Positions 51,198-61,595 are shown, counted from the stretch's first letter. The stretch: 64,000 nt of DNA from Sphingobacterium sp. UGAL515B_05 (GCF_033097525.1 NZ_CP109907.1:558001-622000); one strand, 5' to 3'. Numbers and translations: made by a program. The notes: generated by a model not told the origin, from the letters alone.

Positions 51198-52301
51198 CTA
51201 TTTTTTATTAACCAATTTATACACCTCCTCGGCAATCTGCACGTCAGCATCCAACTTACCGAGTTTTTTAATATTTTCACTTAATTGTGCGATATGAGCT
51301 GCATCTTTTAATAAATTTAAAGCAGCAGGTATCAAGTCTTTTTTTGCATCACTATCCTTAACCAATAACGCAGCATCTTTATTAACCAATGCCATTGCAT
51401 TTTTGGTCTGATGGTCTTCGGCCACATTGGGCGAAGGCACAAGGATTACAGGTTTACCGACTACACAGAGCTCGGAAATTGTACCAGCTCCAGCACGGCT
51501 AATAATTAAATCTGCCACAGCATAAGCATAATCCATACGCTGTAGAAAAGCCAACATCTTAATATTCTGCGGCAATTTCCCCGCTAACTCTTCCTGCAAC
51601 TTGTCAACGTAGAAACTACCGCATTGCCAAATCAACTGTACGTCCTCTCCCTTTAGATCATTCTGATAAGCAAGCACACTCTCGTTTAATGTTTTAGCTC
51701 CCAAACTTCCACCGAGCACCAAAATTGTCTTTTTGTGTGGATCTAAACCAAAGAACGTTAAAGCTTCTTCTCTTTTCCCTGCTATCGCAATGGACTCGCG
51801 TCTTATTGGGTTCCCAGTGAGTAATACTTTCTCCGCAGGAAAAAATTGCTCCATCCCCTCATAGGCGACACATATCTTTGCTGCCTTTGCCCCAACTTTT
51901 TTATTGGTCACACCTGCATAAGAATTTTGTTCCTGCACAACAGTTGGCACACCCAATTTATTAGCCATCATTAACAAAGGTCCGGAGGCAAAACCACCTA
52001 CACCTACAGCCACATCCGGTCTAAAATCCTTAATTACACTTTTCGCCATATTCAAGCTTTTCATAAGCTTAAATGGCAAGAAGATATTTTTCCACAGCTG
52101 TTTTCTATTTATCCCCTGTATATCAAGTCCAATAATTTGATAACCGGCAGCTGGCACTTTATCCATTTCCATCCGGCCATTGGCACCCACAAATAGAATT
52201 TCATTTGCAGGATCCATTGCCTTCAGTGCATTTGCAATTGAAATCGCCGGAAAGATATGTCCTCCGGTTCCACCACCACTAATAATTACACGAATTGCCA
52301 T
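51198..52301 (-). CDS. murG: UDP-GlcNAc:undecaprenyl-pyrophosphoryl-MurNAc-pentapeptide transferase MurG
   Basis: Makes lipid II by adding GlcNAc to lipid I on the inner face of the membrane. The 367-residue GT28 enzyme starts MAIRVIISGGGTGGHIFPAISIANAL, with the first glycine-rich loop. It has VVGVGGFASGPLLMMANKLGVPTVVQEQNSYAG near residues 95-125, LVLGGSLGAKTLNESV near residue 185, and the UDP-GlcNAc-binding LIISRAGAGTISELCVVGKPVILVPSPNVAEDHQTKNA (~245-285). The ATG at 52301 is preferred to a TTG two codons earlier. It follows ftsW by 13 nt. Confidence 0.96.
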   Translation of the reverse strand: MAIRVIISGGGTGGHIFPAISIANALKAMDPANEILFVGANGRMEMDKVPAAGYQIIGLDIQGINRKQLWKNIFLPFKLMKSLNMAKSVIKDFRPDVAVGVGGFASGPLLMMANKLGVPTVVQEQNSYAGVTNKKVGAKAAKICVAYEGMEQFFPAEKVLLTGNPIRRESIAIAGKREEALTFFGLDPHKKTILVLGGSLGAKTLNESVLAYQNDLKGEDVQLIWQCGSFYVDKLQEELAGKLPQNIKMLAFLQRMDYAYAVADLIISRAGAGTISELCVVGKPVILVPSPNVAEDHQTKNAMALVNKDAALLVKDSDAKKDLIPAALNLLKDAAHIAQLSENIKKLGKLDADVQIAEEVYKLVNKK

Positions 52302-52314
52302 GCTCAATTTTTTA

Positions 52315-53514
52315 TTATGCTGGAATTGATCCTATCACCACTTTTTTCGGTTTAGGCTTTTCATCCAGCTCCTCTTTACCTTTTAATTCTTCAATATTTC
52401 TGCTCACACTCAGGATAATTCCCAAGGCGACACTCGTAAATAAAATCGATGTTCCTCCCATACTCACCAGTGGAAGCGGAACCCCCGTAACTGGTCCCAA
52501 GCCTACTGCAACAGCCATATTTGCTAGGGCCTGGATCGTCAAACTGAACCCCAAACCCGCTGCCAGAAAAGTACCGAAAGCTTTGGGACTCATCGTGACA
52601 ATACGTATACAACGATACATAAAGGCCAGATATAGAAATAGTAGGATTACCCCACCGACTGTCCCGTACTCCTCAATAATAATAGCATATATAAAATCTG
52701 AGTAAGGATGCGGCAACACATTACGCTGCACGCTATTTCCGGGTCCTTTTCCAAAAAGCCCACCAGTTGCTATCGCAATTTTCGCATTGTTCGCCTGATA
52801 GTTTTTATCATCCTGGAAGGATACCGTTTTATCAACTTTTTCAGTATGAAAAAAAGATTTTACCCGACTGATATAGGTTGCCCTACGTGGACCAAAAAAG
52901 ATAACCATCATCAGAAGAATACCACCACCACAGCAGACAATAGCAATTTGTTTAAAACTAATCCGACCGATTAACAGCAATAAAACACTCACTCCAAATA
53001 GCATTAATGCTGTAGATAAGTTGGCCAAGGCAATCAAAATAAATACACCGCACACCGATCCCATAATAGGTAAGAACGATTTTTTAACATCCTTGATCTC
53101 TTCCTGTTTCCGGGATAACATCCGCGCAAGAAAGACAATGAGTGACAACTTTGCCAAATCCGATGTTTGAAACGTTAAACCGATACCGGGTATGGTCAAC
53201 CAACGACTTGCCTCATTAACTTTACTACCAAACAATAAGGTAAACAGCAATAAGGGGATTGTAATGCCCATCATAATTTTGGATATACCAGCGTAATACC
53301 GATAATCCAACTTATGGGAAAGATACATGAGGATAAACCCAACGGCAATAATAGAAAAGTGTTTTAACAAATACATTTCTGTTCCCTTCCCTTCTTTGTA
53401 CGCCAATGTACCCACCGAACTGTATACAGCCAAAAGTGACCATCCCGATAAGATAATCACAATGATCCATATCCATCGATCACCCTTCAATTTAGACATT
53501 ATGTTCTGTAGCAT
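52315..53514 (-). CDS. ftsW: Lipid II polymerase FtsW (SEDS family)
   Basis: Division-specific SEDS glycosyltransferase working with the FtsI product of this operon. The 399-residue protein has ten hydrophobic helices. Typical segments are WSLLAVYSSVGTLAY near residue 24, RWLTIPGIGLTFQTSDLAKLSLIVFLARML near residue 109, and GPGNSVQRNVLPHPYSDFIYAIIIEEYGTVGGVILLFLYL near residues 255-300. The family-specific GLGPVTGVPLPLVSMGGTSILF is near residue 340. A strong ribosome binding site (GGAGGAAGG) precedes the ATG at 53514, unusual for this phylum. Confidence 0.95.
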   Translation of the reverse strand: MLQNIMSKLKGDRWIWIIVIILSGWSLLAVYSSVGTLAYKEGKGTEMYLLKHFSIIAVGFILMYLSHKLDYRYYAGISKIMMGITIPLLLFTLLFGSKVNEASRWLTIPGIGLTFQTSDLAKLSLIVFLARMLSRKQEEIKDVKKSFLPIMGSVCGVFILIALANLSTALMLFGVSVLLLLIGRISFKQIAIVCCGGGILLMMVIFFGPRRATYISRVKSFFHTEKVDKTVSFQDDKNYQANNAKIAIATGGLFGKGPGNSVQRNVLPHPYSDFIYAIIIEEYGTVGGVILLFLYLAFMYRCIRIVTMSPKAFGTFLAAGLGFSLTIQALANMAVAVGLGPVTGVPLPLVSMGGTSILFTSVALGIILSVSRNIEELKGKEELDEKPKPKKVVIGSIPA

Positions 53515-53544
53515 ATCCTTCCTCCTCTTACTGGGTTATACCAT

Positions 53545-54921
53545 TTATAATTCCATTACAGCTGCTTTAAATTTATCGCCACGGTCTTCATAGTTCTTAA
53601 ACCAATCAAAACTGGCACATGCAGGGGACAACAATACGGTATCACCTTTTTGCGCCAGGTGCGAAGCCAATACCACTGCATCTTGCATCGAAGTGCTATT
53701 GACGATAATCTCCACATCTTGTTCAAATGCCGTATGAATCGCAGCGGTGTCTTTTCCCAAACAAACAATAGCACGCACTTTGTCTTTGACCAAATCAGCA
53801 AGCATACTGTAATCATTTCCCTTATCTACACCACCTAATAACAATACGATTGGTGTAGAAAAACTCTCCAAAGCATACCATACCGAATTTACATTCGTCG
53901 CCTTTGAATCGTTAATGTAGTTTACACCGCCAATACAGGCTACATGTTCCAGGCGATGTGGAATATTCACATACGACCCCATGCTCTCTTTCATCACTTG
54001 ATTTCTCAATTCCTGCACTTTCGCAATTAACCCAGAAGCCATGCTATTATAAATATTATGCTTCCCCTGCAATGACAATTCCTCAGCTCTCATAGTGAAT
54101 GTATCGTTATTTGGTGTATTAATAATTATTGTCTTATTGGCATTCAAATAAGCGCCCAATTCAACAAGTTGTTCCTGTGTAAAAGGCAAATAAGTCCCTT
54201 TACTATGATGTCTTTCCAATCCTTTAATTGTTTCTGGATCGTCCAGGCAGTATATAAAATAATCGTTCTCCGTTTGATTCTGAATCATCCTAAATTTTGA
54301 ATCCACATAATTTTCCATTTTATGGTCGTAGCGATCCAAATGATCAGGCGTGATATTCAATATAACAGCAACATCCGCTCTAAAATGGTACATATCGTCC
54401 AGCATAAAGCTTGATATTTCCAAGACATAGCAATCAAACTGTTCTCTAGCTACCTGAAGCGCAAAGCTCTTTCCAATATTACCGGCCAACCCGACATTGA
54501 GACCGCCATGCTTAAGCATCTCATAGGTCAACATGGTTGTTGTAGACTTCCCATTTGATCCTGTAATACAGATCAACTTTGCATCAGTATACTGTGCCGC
54601 AAATTCAATTTCTGCAATCACGGGTATATTCTTTGCTTTCAGAGCGACCACCAAAGGCGCTGTCTCTGGAATACCGGGGCTCTTCACAACCAAAGCAGCA
54701 TTCAAAATCCGTTCTTCATTGTGATTACCTTCTTCAAAAGCTATTCCCTCGACTTTCAATTGTTCCTTATAGTGGTCCGCAATCAGTCCTTTATCGGATA
54801 TAAATACATCAAATCCCTTTTCTTTTCCAAGAATAGCCGTTCCGACACCGCTTTCGCCAGCGCCTAAAATGACCAAACTTCCAGATTGAGGATAATATGT
54901 TGTTGCAATGTTTGACATCAT
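53545..54921 (-). CDS. murD: UDP-N-acetylmuramoylalanine--D-glutamate ligase
   Basis: Adds D-glutamate to UDP-MurNAc-L-Ala. The 458-residue product has the N-terminal LVILGAGESGVGTAILGKEKGFDVFISD motif near residue 17. The P-loop LICITGSNGKSTTTMLTYEMLK is near residue 116, ILNITPDHLDRYDHKMENYVDSKFRM near residue 187, and VNYINDSKATNVNSVWYALES near residue 328. The C-terminal LLSPACASFDWFKNYEDRGDKF is diagnostic for MurD. The start overlaps the mraY stop by 1 nt (TAATG), with two successive ATG codons to choose from. Confidence 0.96.
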   Translation of the reverse strand: MMSNIATTYYPQSGSLVILGAGESGVGTAILGKEKGFDVFISDKGLIADHYKEQLKVEGIAFEEGNHNEERILNAALVVKSPGIPETAPLVVALKAKNIPVIAEIEFAAQYTDAKLICITGSNGKSTTTMLTYEMLKHGGLNVGLAGNIGKSFALQVAREQFDCYVLEISSFMLDDMYHFRADVAVILNITPDHLDRYDHKMENYVDSKFRMIQNQTENDYFIYCLDDPETIKGLERHHSKGTYLPFTQEQLVELGAYLNANKTIIINTPNNDTFTMRAEELSLQGKHNIYNSMASGLIAKVQELRNQVMKESMGSYVNIPHRLEHVACIGGVNYINDSKATNVNSVWYALESFSTPIVLLLGGVDKGNDYSMLADLVKDKVRAIVCLGKDTAAIHTAFEQDVEIIVNSTSMQDAVVLASHLAQKGDTVLLSPACASFDWFKNYEDRGDKFKAAVMEL

Positions 54922-56165
54922 TATCTAATTTTCAATGTTACAATAGTAAGAATGGCCAATATGATTCCTACAATAACAAAACGTGTTACAATTTTCGCTT
55001 CGTGATACCCCTTCTTCTGAAAATGGTGATGTAATGGCGACATCAAAAAGATCCGTCTACCCTCACCATATTTCTTCTTCGTGTATTTGAAATACGACAC
55101 TTGAAGAATAACAGAAAGGTTTTCCAACAGAAATACACCACATAAAATCGGAATCAACAATTCTTTCCGGATCAGGATAGCAAAAGCAGCAATTATACCG
55201 CCTATTGCCAAACTTCCCGTATCACCCATAAAAACTTGGGCAGGATACGTGTTATACCATAAGAAACCTACGCAGGCTCCCACAAATGCTCCGGCGAAAA
55301 TCACAAGCTCTCCCGAATTAGGGATATACATGATATTGAGGTAATCCGAAAAAATTACGTTACCCGACACATACGCTAAAATTGCTAAAGTGACACCGAT
55401 GATAGCAGAAGTACTCGTGGCCAAACCATCGATACCGTCCGTAATATTTGCGCCGTTTGAAACTGCCGTAACGATAAAAATAACGACAACTAAAAAGACG
55501 ACGAAAGTCAGATAGTCGCTCTGTAATCCGAATATTTTAAACACCTTAGCATAATCAAACTCGTTATTTTTATAAAACGGAATATTTGTCTTAGATGATT
55601 TTACGTTTTCAGCATAGGTTTTCTCCCCTGTACCTTCATTGATAACCACTTCAACGGGCTTGGTAGAGGTAGGCTTATCCACCCCTTTTCGAACAACGAT
55701 ATCTGGATGAAAGTACATTGTACAAGCAATTAGGGCACCCAAACCAACTTGTCCAACAACTTTAAATTTACCAGCTAAGCCCTCTTTATTATGTTTAAAA
55801 ACCTTTATATAATCATCCAAAAATCCAATTGCGCCCATCCAAAGTGTTGTCACAATCATGATAATCACATAGATATTCGTCAATTTTGCAAATAACAAGG
55901 TCGGGATAAGGATACCTGCAATGATGATGATCCCACCCATCGTAGGCGTACCAGCTTTCTTTTTTTCTCCTTCTAGTCCCAAATCACGAATTGTCTCGCC
56001 AACTTGCTTATTATGCAAGAATTGAATCAATTTTCCCCCAAAAACCGTGGTAATAATCAAAGACGCGATTACAGCCATAGATGTCCGAAAGGAGATGTAT
56101 TGAAACAACCCCCCTCCAGGTATATGAATATATTCGCTAAGCCACGTAAAAAGATGGTACAACAT
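54921..56165 (-). CDS. mraY: Phospho-N-acetylmuramoyl-pentapeptide transferase MraY, with insertion
   Basis: Inner-membrane enzyme that makes lipid I from UDP-MurNAc-pentapeptide and undecaprenyl phosphate. The 414-residue protein has ten hydrophobic helices and the catalytic aspartates in [11 protein letters not shown] (~residues 111-121) and [10 protein letters not shown] (near residue 245). The metal-site region is [11 protein letters not shown], and the histidine-rich [16 protein letters not shown] is near residue 375. Compared with the ~360 residues of E. coli MraY there is an extra hydrophilic stretch of about 50 residues (~156-207), expected on the periplasmic side. It starts 4 nt after murE. 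Confidence 0.95.
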   Translation of the reverse strand: MLYHLFTWLSEYIHIPGGGLFQYISFRTSMAVIASLIITTVFGGKLIQFLHNKQVGETIRDLGLEGEKKKAGTPTMGGIIIIAGILIPTLLFAKLTNIYVIIMIVTTLWMGAIGFLDDYIKVFKHNKEGLAGKFKVVGQVGLGALIACTMYFHPDIVVRKGVDKPTSTKPVEVVINEGTGEKTYAENVKSSKTNIPFYKNNEFDYAKVFKIFGLQSDYLTFVVFLVVVIFIVTAVSNGANITDGIDGLATSTSAIIGVTLAILAYVSGNVIFSDYLNIMYIPNSGELVIFAGAFVGACVGFLWYNTYPAQVFMGDTGSLAIGGIIAAFAILIRKELLIPILCGVFLLENLSVILQVSYFKYTKKKYGEGRRIFLMSPLHHHFQKKGYHEAKIVTRFVIVGIILAILTIVTLKIR

Positions 56166-56169
56166 ATTT

Positions 56170-57630
56170 CTATTGTTCGTTAAATGTATTCTCTAAAACT
56201 TCTTTATCATCAAAATGATGCTTCACACCATTTATATCCTGATATTTCTCATGCCCTTTTCCTGCCACTAGGATAATATCCCCCGGATTAGCCAGCTGAA
56301 ATGCCGTGCGTATAGCCTCCTTACGATCCGCTATAGAAAGCGTCTTCGCTTTTTGGTCTGCTGCCACACCAGCTTCAATATCTTTAATAATCTGATAAGG
56401 ATCTTCCGTCCGCGGATTATCAGATGTAATTAAAAAACGGTCACTATAACGCAGCGCCGCCTCTGCCATTTCAGGTCTTTTGGTCTTATCCCGATCGCCG
56501 CCGCATCCTAACACCGTAATGATTTTTTGCTCTGGACGTCGCAATGAACTTATAGTCTTCAACACATTTTCAACCGCATCAGGTGTATGTGCGTAGTCTA
56601 CGATTCCAAAAACACCTGAAGCCGATTTCATCGTTTCAAACCGTCCTTCTGCACCTTTCAAGGTACTGAGTGCGGTCAACACTTTCACCGTTTCCTGCTC
56701 CAGCAAGATAGCGGCAGCATAAACTGCCAAAAGGTTATATGCATTGAAATCGCCGATCAATTTCACCCATACTTCCTGTCCGTCAACACTCATCAACATC
56801 CCGTCGAAATGGCTTTCGATCACCTTTGCTTTAAAATCTGCACCAGAACGCAAGCCATAACTTTTCCGGTGTGCCACTGTATTTTGAAGCATGATCTGAC
56901 CATTTCTATCATCAGCATTCGTCAACGCAAAAGCATTTGCATCCAAATCGTCAAAAAACTTCTTTTTCGCTTTAATATAGTTATCAAAGGTTTTATGGAA
57001 ATCCAGGTGATCGTGCGTAATATTCGTGAATATTGCGCCCGCAAACACCAAGCCTGCTATACGTTCCTGAACGACAGCATGTGAACTAACCTCCATAAAT
57101 GCATAGTCACAGCCATCATCAACCATATCCCTTAACAATTTATTCAATTGAATAGGGTCTGGTGTTGTATGTGTTGCCGGTATAATCTTCGTTCCAATCT
57201 GGTTTTGCACTGTAGATAATAAGCCCACATGGTAGCCCAACTCGGTAAACAGCTGAAACAACAACGTAGCTACGGTCGTTTTACCATTTGTGCCGGTCAC
57301 ACCGACCAATTTCAACTGTTCCGAAGGATTTCCGTAAAAATTAGCGGCAGCCACTCCCAAAGCATAAGCCGAATCGGCTACTAAAATGTAGGCAACAGAG
57401 TCTAATGTCTCTTTTGGCAACTCCTCTACAATAACCGCTCTTGCACCAGAAGTAATTGCCTTGTCTACAAACAAATGACCATCTGTTTGAACACCTCGCA
57501 CAGCGATAAACAAACTTCCCAACTCCACTTTTCTGGAATCAAAGCACAAAGAGTGCACATCGACCTCTTCAAGGTTCCCTACAACCTGCTGTACAGGAAT
57601 AGCATGCAATACTTTTTTTAAATCCATCAT
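56170..57630 (-). CDS. murE: UDP-MurNAc-tripeptide ligase MurE, meso-diaminopimelate type
   Basis: Adds the third amino acid of the peptidoglycan stem. The 486-residue protein has the MurE N-terminal domain ([24 protein letters not shown] near residue 25). The P-loop [19 protein letters not shown] is near residue 113, [34 protein letters not shown] near 155-190, and [18 protein letters not shown] near 207. The [13 protein letters not shown] motif near residue 402 contains DNPR, the mark of ligases that use meso-DAP rather than lysine. The first codon overlaps the ftsI stop. Confidence 0.96.
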   Translation of the reverse strand: MMDLKKVLHAIPVQQVVGNLEEVDVHSLCFDSRKVELGSLFIAVRGVQTDGHLFVDKAITSGARAVIVEELPKETLDSVAYILVADSAYALGVAAANFYGNPSEQLKLVGVTGTNGKTTVATLLFQLFTELGYHVGLLSTVQNQIGTKIIPATHTTPDPIQLNKLLRDMVDDGCDYAFMEVSSHAVVQERIAGLVFAGAIFTNITHDHLDFHKTFDNYIKAKKKFFDDLDANAFALTNADDRNGQIMLQNTVAHRKSYGLRSGADFKAKVIESHFDGMLMSVDGQEVWVKLIGDFNAYNLLAVYAAAILLEQETVKVLTALSTLKGAEGRFETMKSASGVFGIVDYAHTPDAVENVLKTISSLRRPEQKIITVLGCGGDRDKTKRPEMAEAALRYSDRFLITSDNPRTEDPYQIIKDIEAGVAADQKAKTLSIADRKEAIRTAFQLANPGDIILVAGKGHEKYQDINGVKHHFDDKEVLENTFNEQ

Positions 57631-59747
57631 TACTTAAGTTCTAAATTTATCGCCGTTCCAAAAGGCAGTTTTTGCCCTGCAGCTAAAGACTGCATTCCCA
57701 CTCTTCCTTTCCCTGTCACGTGCGCTTTAAATCCGGCATTCTCCACAACATATAAAGCGTCCATCAATCCCATTCCGATCACATTCGGAACGATTCCTTC
57801 TTTATATTTTAAATCCATGAATGGTACACCTCGTGTCGAGGTATCCACTTCTCCCCGCGCAATCGTATCCCAATTCACGGTATGAATCCCCAACCTATCG
57901 TACACTTTTTTACTAGCTTCCTTCGACCCCTGCAAAGTCAATGGCATTCTTCCGCCCACGTTGACTGCTTTAAATGTCTTTTTCCCCTCCATCTCCATAT
58001 CGTTTGCATATACCATATCTGCAAGCTCTTTAAATACGGGCCCCGCAATCGATGCACCGTAATAGCCATTTCTTGGGTTACGAATCACCACAATAATGGA
58101 ATATTTTGGATCTTCAGCTGGAAAATACCCAGCGAATGAAGATTGATATCGTCTAGCACCGTACCCTCTCGAGCCATCAGCCATCTGTGCTGTTCCTGTT
58201 TTACCGCCAGAGCTATACAATGGACTAGCAACACTTCTACCTGTACCTTCAGTCATAACACCTTCCATCATTCCCCGCACCTCTGCTAAAGCATGATCCG
58301 AGGCAATCTTCTCGTTAATGACTTTCGCTTGAAACGTTTGAATTGTATTTCCTAAATGCCGAATTTCTTTAACAAATAGCGGCGCTATCAACTTACCGTT
58401 ATTTGCGACAGCATTATAAAATGTCAACGTTTGCAATGGCGTAATTTTCATTTCATAGCCGTAAGCCATCTGCACCAGCGACAACCCACTCCAGCTTTTA
58501 CTTTTTGATGTTTTCACCAAGGGGACCCCTTCGCCCGGAATCTGCAGATCTAGCGTTTTTCCAAAACCAAAAGAATGCAGTTTTGATGTAAACTGATCTG
58601 GGTTATCTTTATAAGCCTGATAAACAAATTTAGTAACACCCACATTCGATGATTCCTCAAAGGCCCTTTTCGCAGAGATTATAGACTTCTTAGGTGCATG
58701 TGAATCACGAATGGTATGCTTGTAAATTGGCCAATTACCATTACCAATGTTCACTGTTGTACTCGAGTCTATTTTCTTATCATCAATCAAAGCCAAATAA
58801 GAAGCCAACTTAAATGTTGAACCCGGATCTGCACTTTGCGCGATGGCAAGGTTGAACTTTTCACGATAGACCCCATCTTTATCTCGCATAAAGTTGGCCA
58901 CCGCACGTACCTCACCTGTTTTTACTTCCATCATCACCACACAGCCCTCATCCGCATTACTCGTAATCATCTGCTTTTCGAGCGCCCTTTGTGCCATATC
59001 CTGCATATTCACATCAATGGTCGAAATAATATCAGAGCCATCAACCGGAGCAACCTCAATATCTTTGTTCACAGGGATCCATACCCCCCCGGCAATACGC
59101 TGCATCAACCTTTTCCCACTCTTTCCGTCGATATATTCTCCATACGCACCTTCCAGTCCAACATGAATATTTTCTTTCACATTTTTATAACCGATAGTTC
59201 TCGCCGCGAGATTGACAAAAGGCAAAATACGTTTGTTCTGTCTATCCGTAATCAAACAACTTGGGTAACGCTCCTTATTGACACGTGCAGATTTAAGTAA
59301 GGGAAATTGTTTTACCCGTTTTAAATCCTGATGTGACACATTTCGCTTGAGCAACAAGTAGCGCTGTTTTTTATTGCGTGCCTGTTTTAATAATGTCAAA
59401 TACTGCCGCGATGATTTATCTTTAAAAAAATCAGCAAGTTTAATAGCCAAGGAGTCAACTTTCAAATTAAAATACTCTTCACCCTCTTCCGGAATAGCCA
59501 TTGCATCAAAACGGAGCTCATATTCAGGCACTGAAGTAGCCAACAAGCTTCCGTCATTTGAATAGATATTACCACGAGCAGCTTCCACCTCTCGTTCCTG
59601 AATAGAAAGGCTATCCGCTAAAGCTTTCCAATGCTCCCCATCGACATACTGCAACTTTGTCATTTTTCCAAATACCAAAAACGCAAGTAGTACGATAAGC
59701 CCAAAAGCAAAGTAGACACGAACAAGAATCGTATTTCTGATACTCAT
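57630..59747 (-). CDS. ftsI: Division transpeptidase FtsI (PBP3-like) with PASTA domain
   Basis: Class B penicillin-binding protein that crosslinks septal peptidoglycan together with FtsW. The 705-residue product has a membrane anchor near residues 8-28. The PBP dimerisation region spans ~50-220 (EREVEAARGNIYSNDGSLLA). The transpeptidase domain has S310-T-F-K313 as the catalytic tetrad, S366-S-N368 as SxN, and K516-T-G518. The last ~60 residues (IVPNVIGMGLMDALYVVENAGFKAHVTGKG) are a PASTA repeat, as in the SpoVD/PBP2x-like form, not found in E. coli FtsI. It starts 8 nt after the ftsL-like gene. Confidence 0.95.
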   Translation of the reverse strand: MSIRNTILVRVYFAFGLIVLLAFLVFGKMTKLQYVDGEHWKALADSLSIQEREVEAARGNIYSNDGSLLATSVPEYELRFDAMAIPEEGEEYFNLKVDSLAIKLADFFKDKSSRQYLTLLKQARNKKQRYLLLKRNVSHQDLKRVKQFPLLKSARVNKERYPSCLITDRQNKRILPFVNLAARTIGYKNVKENIHVGLEGAYGEYIDGKSGKRLMQRIAGGVWIPVNKDIEVAPVDGSDIISTIDVNMQDMAQRALEKQMITSNADEGCVVMMEVKTGEVRAVANFMRDKDGVYREKFNLAIAQSADPGSTFKLASYLALIDDKKIDSSTTVNIGNGNWPIYKHTIRDSHAPKKSIISAKRAFEESSNVGVTKFVYQAYKDNPDQFTSKLHSFGFGKTLDLQIPGEGVPLVKTSKSKSWSGLSLVQMAYGYEMKITPLQTLTFYNAVANNGKLIAPLFVKEIRHLGNTIQTFQAKVINEKIASDHALAEVRGMMEGVMTEGTGRSVASPLYSSGGKTGTAQMADGSRGYGARRYQSSFAGYFPAEDPKYSIIVVIRNPRNGYYGASIAGPVFKELADMVYANDMEMEGKKTFKAVNVGGRMPLTLQGSKEASKKVYDRLGIHTVNWDTIARGEVDTSTRGVPFMDLKYKEGIVPNVIGMGLMDALYVVENAGFKAHVTGKGRVGMQSLAAGQKLPFGTAINLELK

Positions 59748-59755
59748 AACTCTTC

Positions 59756-60169
59756 CTATTTATCTTCCTTATTCTCTATAACTTCAACTTTGATCGGAGG
59801 TTCCACACGCTCTTTCAATCCCAAAGAATCTACACGTTTGGCAATTTCTGTCTGTGTAGACATTTTCATTAGTTCAGCAGAGAGCGATTTATGATCCCAG
59901 CCCAGTTCTTTCACCTCTTTACTCACTTTATCGATACTCCGAATAGTTCGCTCTGCAAAATGACGATTGGAAATATACAATAACATCAGAAAAGCGATAA
60001 AGGCTCCAAACGGCAGATACTGCAAAATTTTGTTTAACGAAAGGTCTCCAACGGTAAAAAGCGTTTTAATAAACGCTTCTGTTTGTTCCGCCTTTTCTTC
60101 GACAGTTTCTTGTAGTTCCTCCTGAACTTCTTCACTCAATTCTTTCTGTCTTATCGTATTTCTGCTCAT
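59756..60169 (-). CDS. FtsL-like divisome protein
   Basis: A 137-residue bitopic protein in the ftsL position between rsmH and ftsI. A charged N-terminal cytoplasmic part (~residues 1-50, rich in E, K and Q) precedes one membrane helix near residues 54-71 (YLPFGAFIAFLMLLYISN). A short periplasmic heptad-like segment (~75-120, RSIDKVSKEVKELGWDHKSLSAELMKM) follows, then the TEIAKRVDSLGLKERVEPPIKVEV end typical of FtsL. Sequence conservation is low in this family, so the name rests largely on layout and position. Confidence 0.82.
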   Translation of the reverse strand: MSRNTIRQKELSEEVQEELQETVEEKAEQTEAFIKTLFTVGDLSLNKILQYLPFGAFIAFLMLLYISNRHFAERTIRSIDKVSKEVKELGWDHKSLSAELMKMSTQTEIAKRVDSLGLKERVEPPIKVEVIENKEDK

Positions 60170-60184
60170 CCTCTCGCTCCATTT

Positions 60185-61099
60185 TTAAGACAAATCCAAC
60201 TTTTCAGCAATACGCAGTTTCGCACTGCGCGATCTATTATTTACCGCCAACTCATGCGCAGATGCCGTAATTGCTTTACGGCTCAACACATGAAATGGTT
60301 TAATTTCATTTCCAAAAAAATCCTTTTCAACCTCTCCTTTAAACTTTCCTTTGGCCATAAAATTTTTGACCAAACGATCCTCCAGAGAGTGATAGGACAT
60401 CACCGCCAATCGACCTTCAACATGTAGCACATCAACTGTTTGCAATAAAAACTCCTGTAAGGCTTCCAGCTCGCGATTCACTTCTATACGAAGCGCCTGA
60501 AACACCTGCGCATGATACTTATGTTCTTTACCTTTCGGAACCATCCGTTGAATCACCTCTTTCAATTCGGCAACAGTCTGGATTGGCTGTGCCAAACGCG
60601 CAGTAACAATTGTTTTCGCAAGCGACTTGGCATTCATGATTTCACCATACATCCCAAAAATGCGGTGAAGATCCTCCTCCGAATAAGTCGCCAAAAGCGA
60701 CTTCGCATCCAAATCACCAACTTGATCCATACGCATATCCAGATCCGCGTCAAAGCGAATAGAAAACCCGCGATCAGCCGCATCAAATTGATGCGAGGAA
60801 ACCCCTAAATCTGCCAAAATACCATCTACAGAACGTACTCCTTCCAACCGAAGGCTATTCTTTAAAAACCTAAAGTTTTGATGTATCAATGTAAAACGAG
60901 GATCGTCAATTGCATTCTCCAATGCATCCGGATCCTGATCAAAAGCAAACAGCTTCCCTTTTGGCCCCAATCTCTTCAAAATCTCCCGAGAATGACCACC
61001 ACCACCAAAAGTTACATCCACATAGATACCATCTGGCTTAATAGCCAAAGCATCCATGCATTCTTGCAACATTACCGGAACATGATATACATTCTCCAT
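60185..61099 (-). CDS. rsmH: 16S rRNA m4C1402 methyltransferase RsmH
   Basis: Methylates N4 of C1402 in 16S rRNA, the same nucleotide whose ribose is methylated by RsmI, encoded at 2284. The 304-residue product starts MENVYHVPVMLQECMDALAI. The SAM site is VDVTFGGGGHSREILKRL near residue 28, followed by FAFDQDPDALENA. GILADLGVSSHQFDAADRGFSIRFDADLDMRMDQ is near 95-130, FQALRIEVNRELEAL near residue 200 and VMSYHSLEDRLVKNFM near residue 230. I use the ATG at 61099 rather than a TTG five codons earlier that overlaps mraZ. Confidence 0.95.
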   Translation of the reverse strand: MENVYHVPVMLQECMDALAIKPDGIYVDVTFGGGGHSREILKRLGPKGKLFAFDQDPDALENAIDDPRFTLIHQNFRFLKNSLRLEGVRSVDGILADLGVSSHQFDAADRGFSIRFDADLDMRMDQVGDLDAKSLLATYSEEDLHRIFGMYGEIMNAKSLAKTIVTARLAQPIQTVAELKEVIQRMVPKGKEHKYHAQVFQALRIEVNRELEALQEFLLQTVDVLHVEGRLAVMSYHSLEDRLVKNFMAKGKFKGEVEKDFFGNEIKPFHVLSRKAITASAHELAVNNRSRSAKLRIAEKLDLS

Positions 61100-61103
61100 A
61101 CAC

Positions 61104-61565
61104 TTATAGTCCAAAATTAATATCTCCCATTACCTCTGCCGCCAAAGATGATATATCCTCTACTCCGCCGTCGCCCATCAACTCCTCATACCCTTCTTTT
61201 GACCATACCTCAATCTTATTAAACTGACAAGCCAAAACCAATTCCGTGCTTATACCCGCAAATTCCAACAAACTTTTGGGTAACAAAACACGACCCGCAG
61301 CATCCAAGGTCAATTCCGTAGCGCCACGCGTAAAAGCACGAACAAACGCCCGCACTTTAGGATCGAATTGATTCAATTTAGCCAGCTTAGCCGTCATCAA
61401 ATCCCACTCTTCTCTTGGATAAAATACCAGATGTTTCTCAAAACCGCGATTCACCACAAGGCCATCCCGCTCTACATGAGGCATTTGCCTCTTGAGCGCA
61501 GCTGGCAACACCATCCTTCCTTTGGCGTCTAGCTTGCATTCGAATTCTCCGATCAACTGAGTCAT
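61104..61565 (-). CDS. mraZ: Transcriptional regulator MraZ
   Basis: AbrB-fold DNA-binding protein that controls its own dcw operon by binding repeated GTGGGA-type boxes. The 153-residue product contains two SpoVT/AbrB-like halves. The first has IGEFECKLDAKGRMVLPAALKRQM (residues ~5-28). The second has RGATELTLDAAGRVLLPKSLLEFAGI (residues ~80-105). Each half has the family's D-x-x-G-R-h-x-h-P element. It is first in the 13-gene cluster. Candidate operator repeats lie 41-71 nt upstream of its ATG, plus two more sets further away. Confidence 0.95.
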   Translation of the reverse strand: MTQLIGEFECKLDAKGRMVLPAALKRQMPHVERDGLVVNRGFEKHLVFYPREEWDLMTAKLAKLNQFDPKVRAFVRAFTRGATELTLDAAGRVLLPKSLLEFAGISTELVLACQFNKIEVWSKEGYEELMGDGGVEDISSLAAEVMGDINFGL

Positions 61566-61595
61566 GTCGTCAATTATCCTATTCTAATTTAAATG

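Noticed and set aside
58836..59300. Plus-strand 154-codon frame, His/Ile-rich
   Set aside because: It is antisense to ftsI, with composition typical of a shadow frame.
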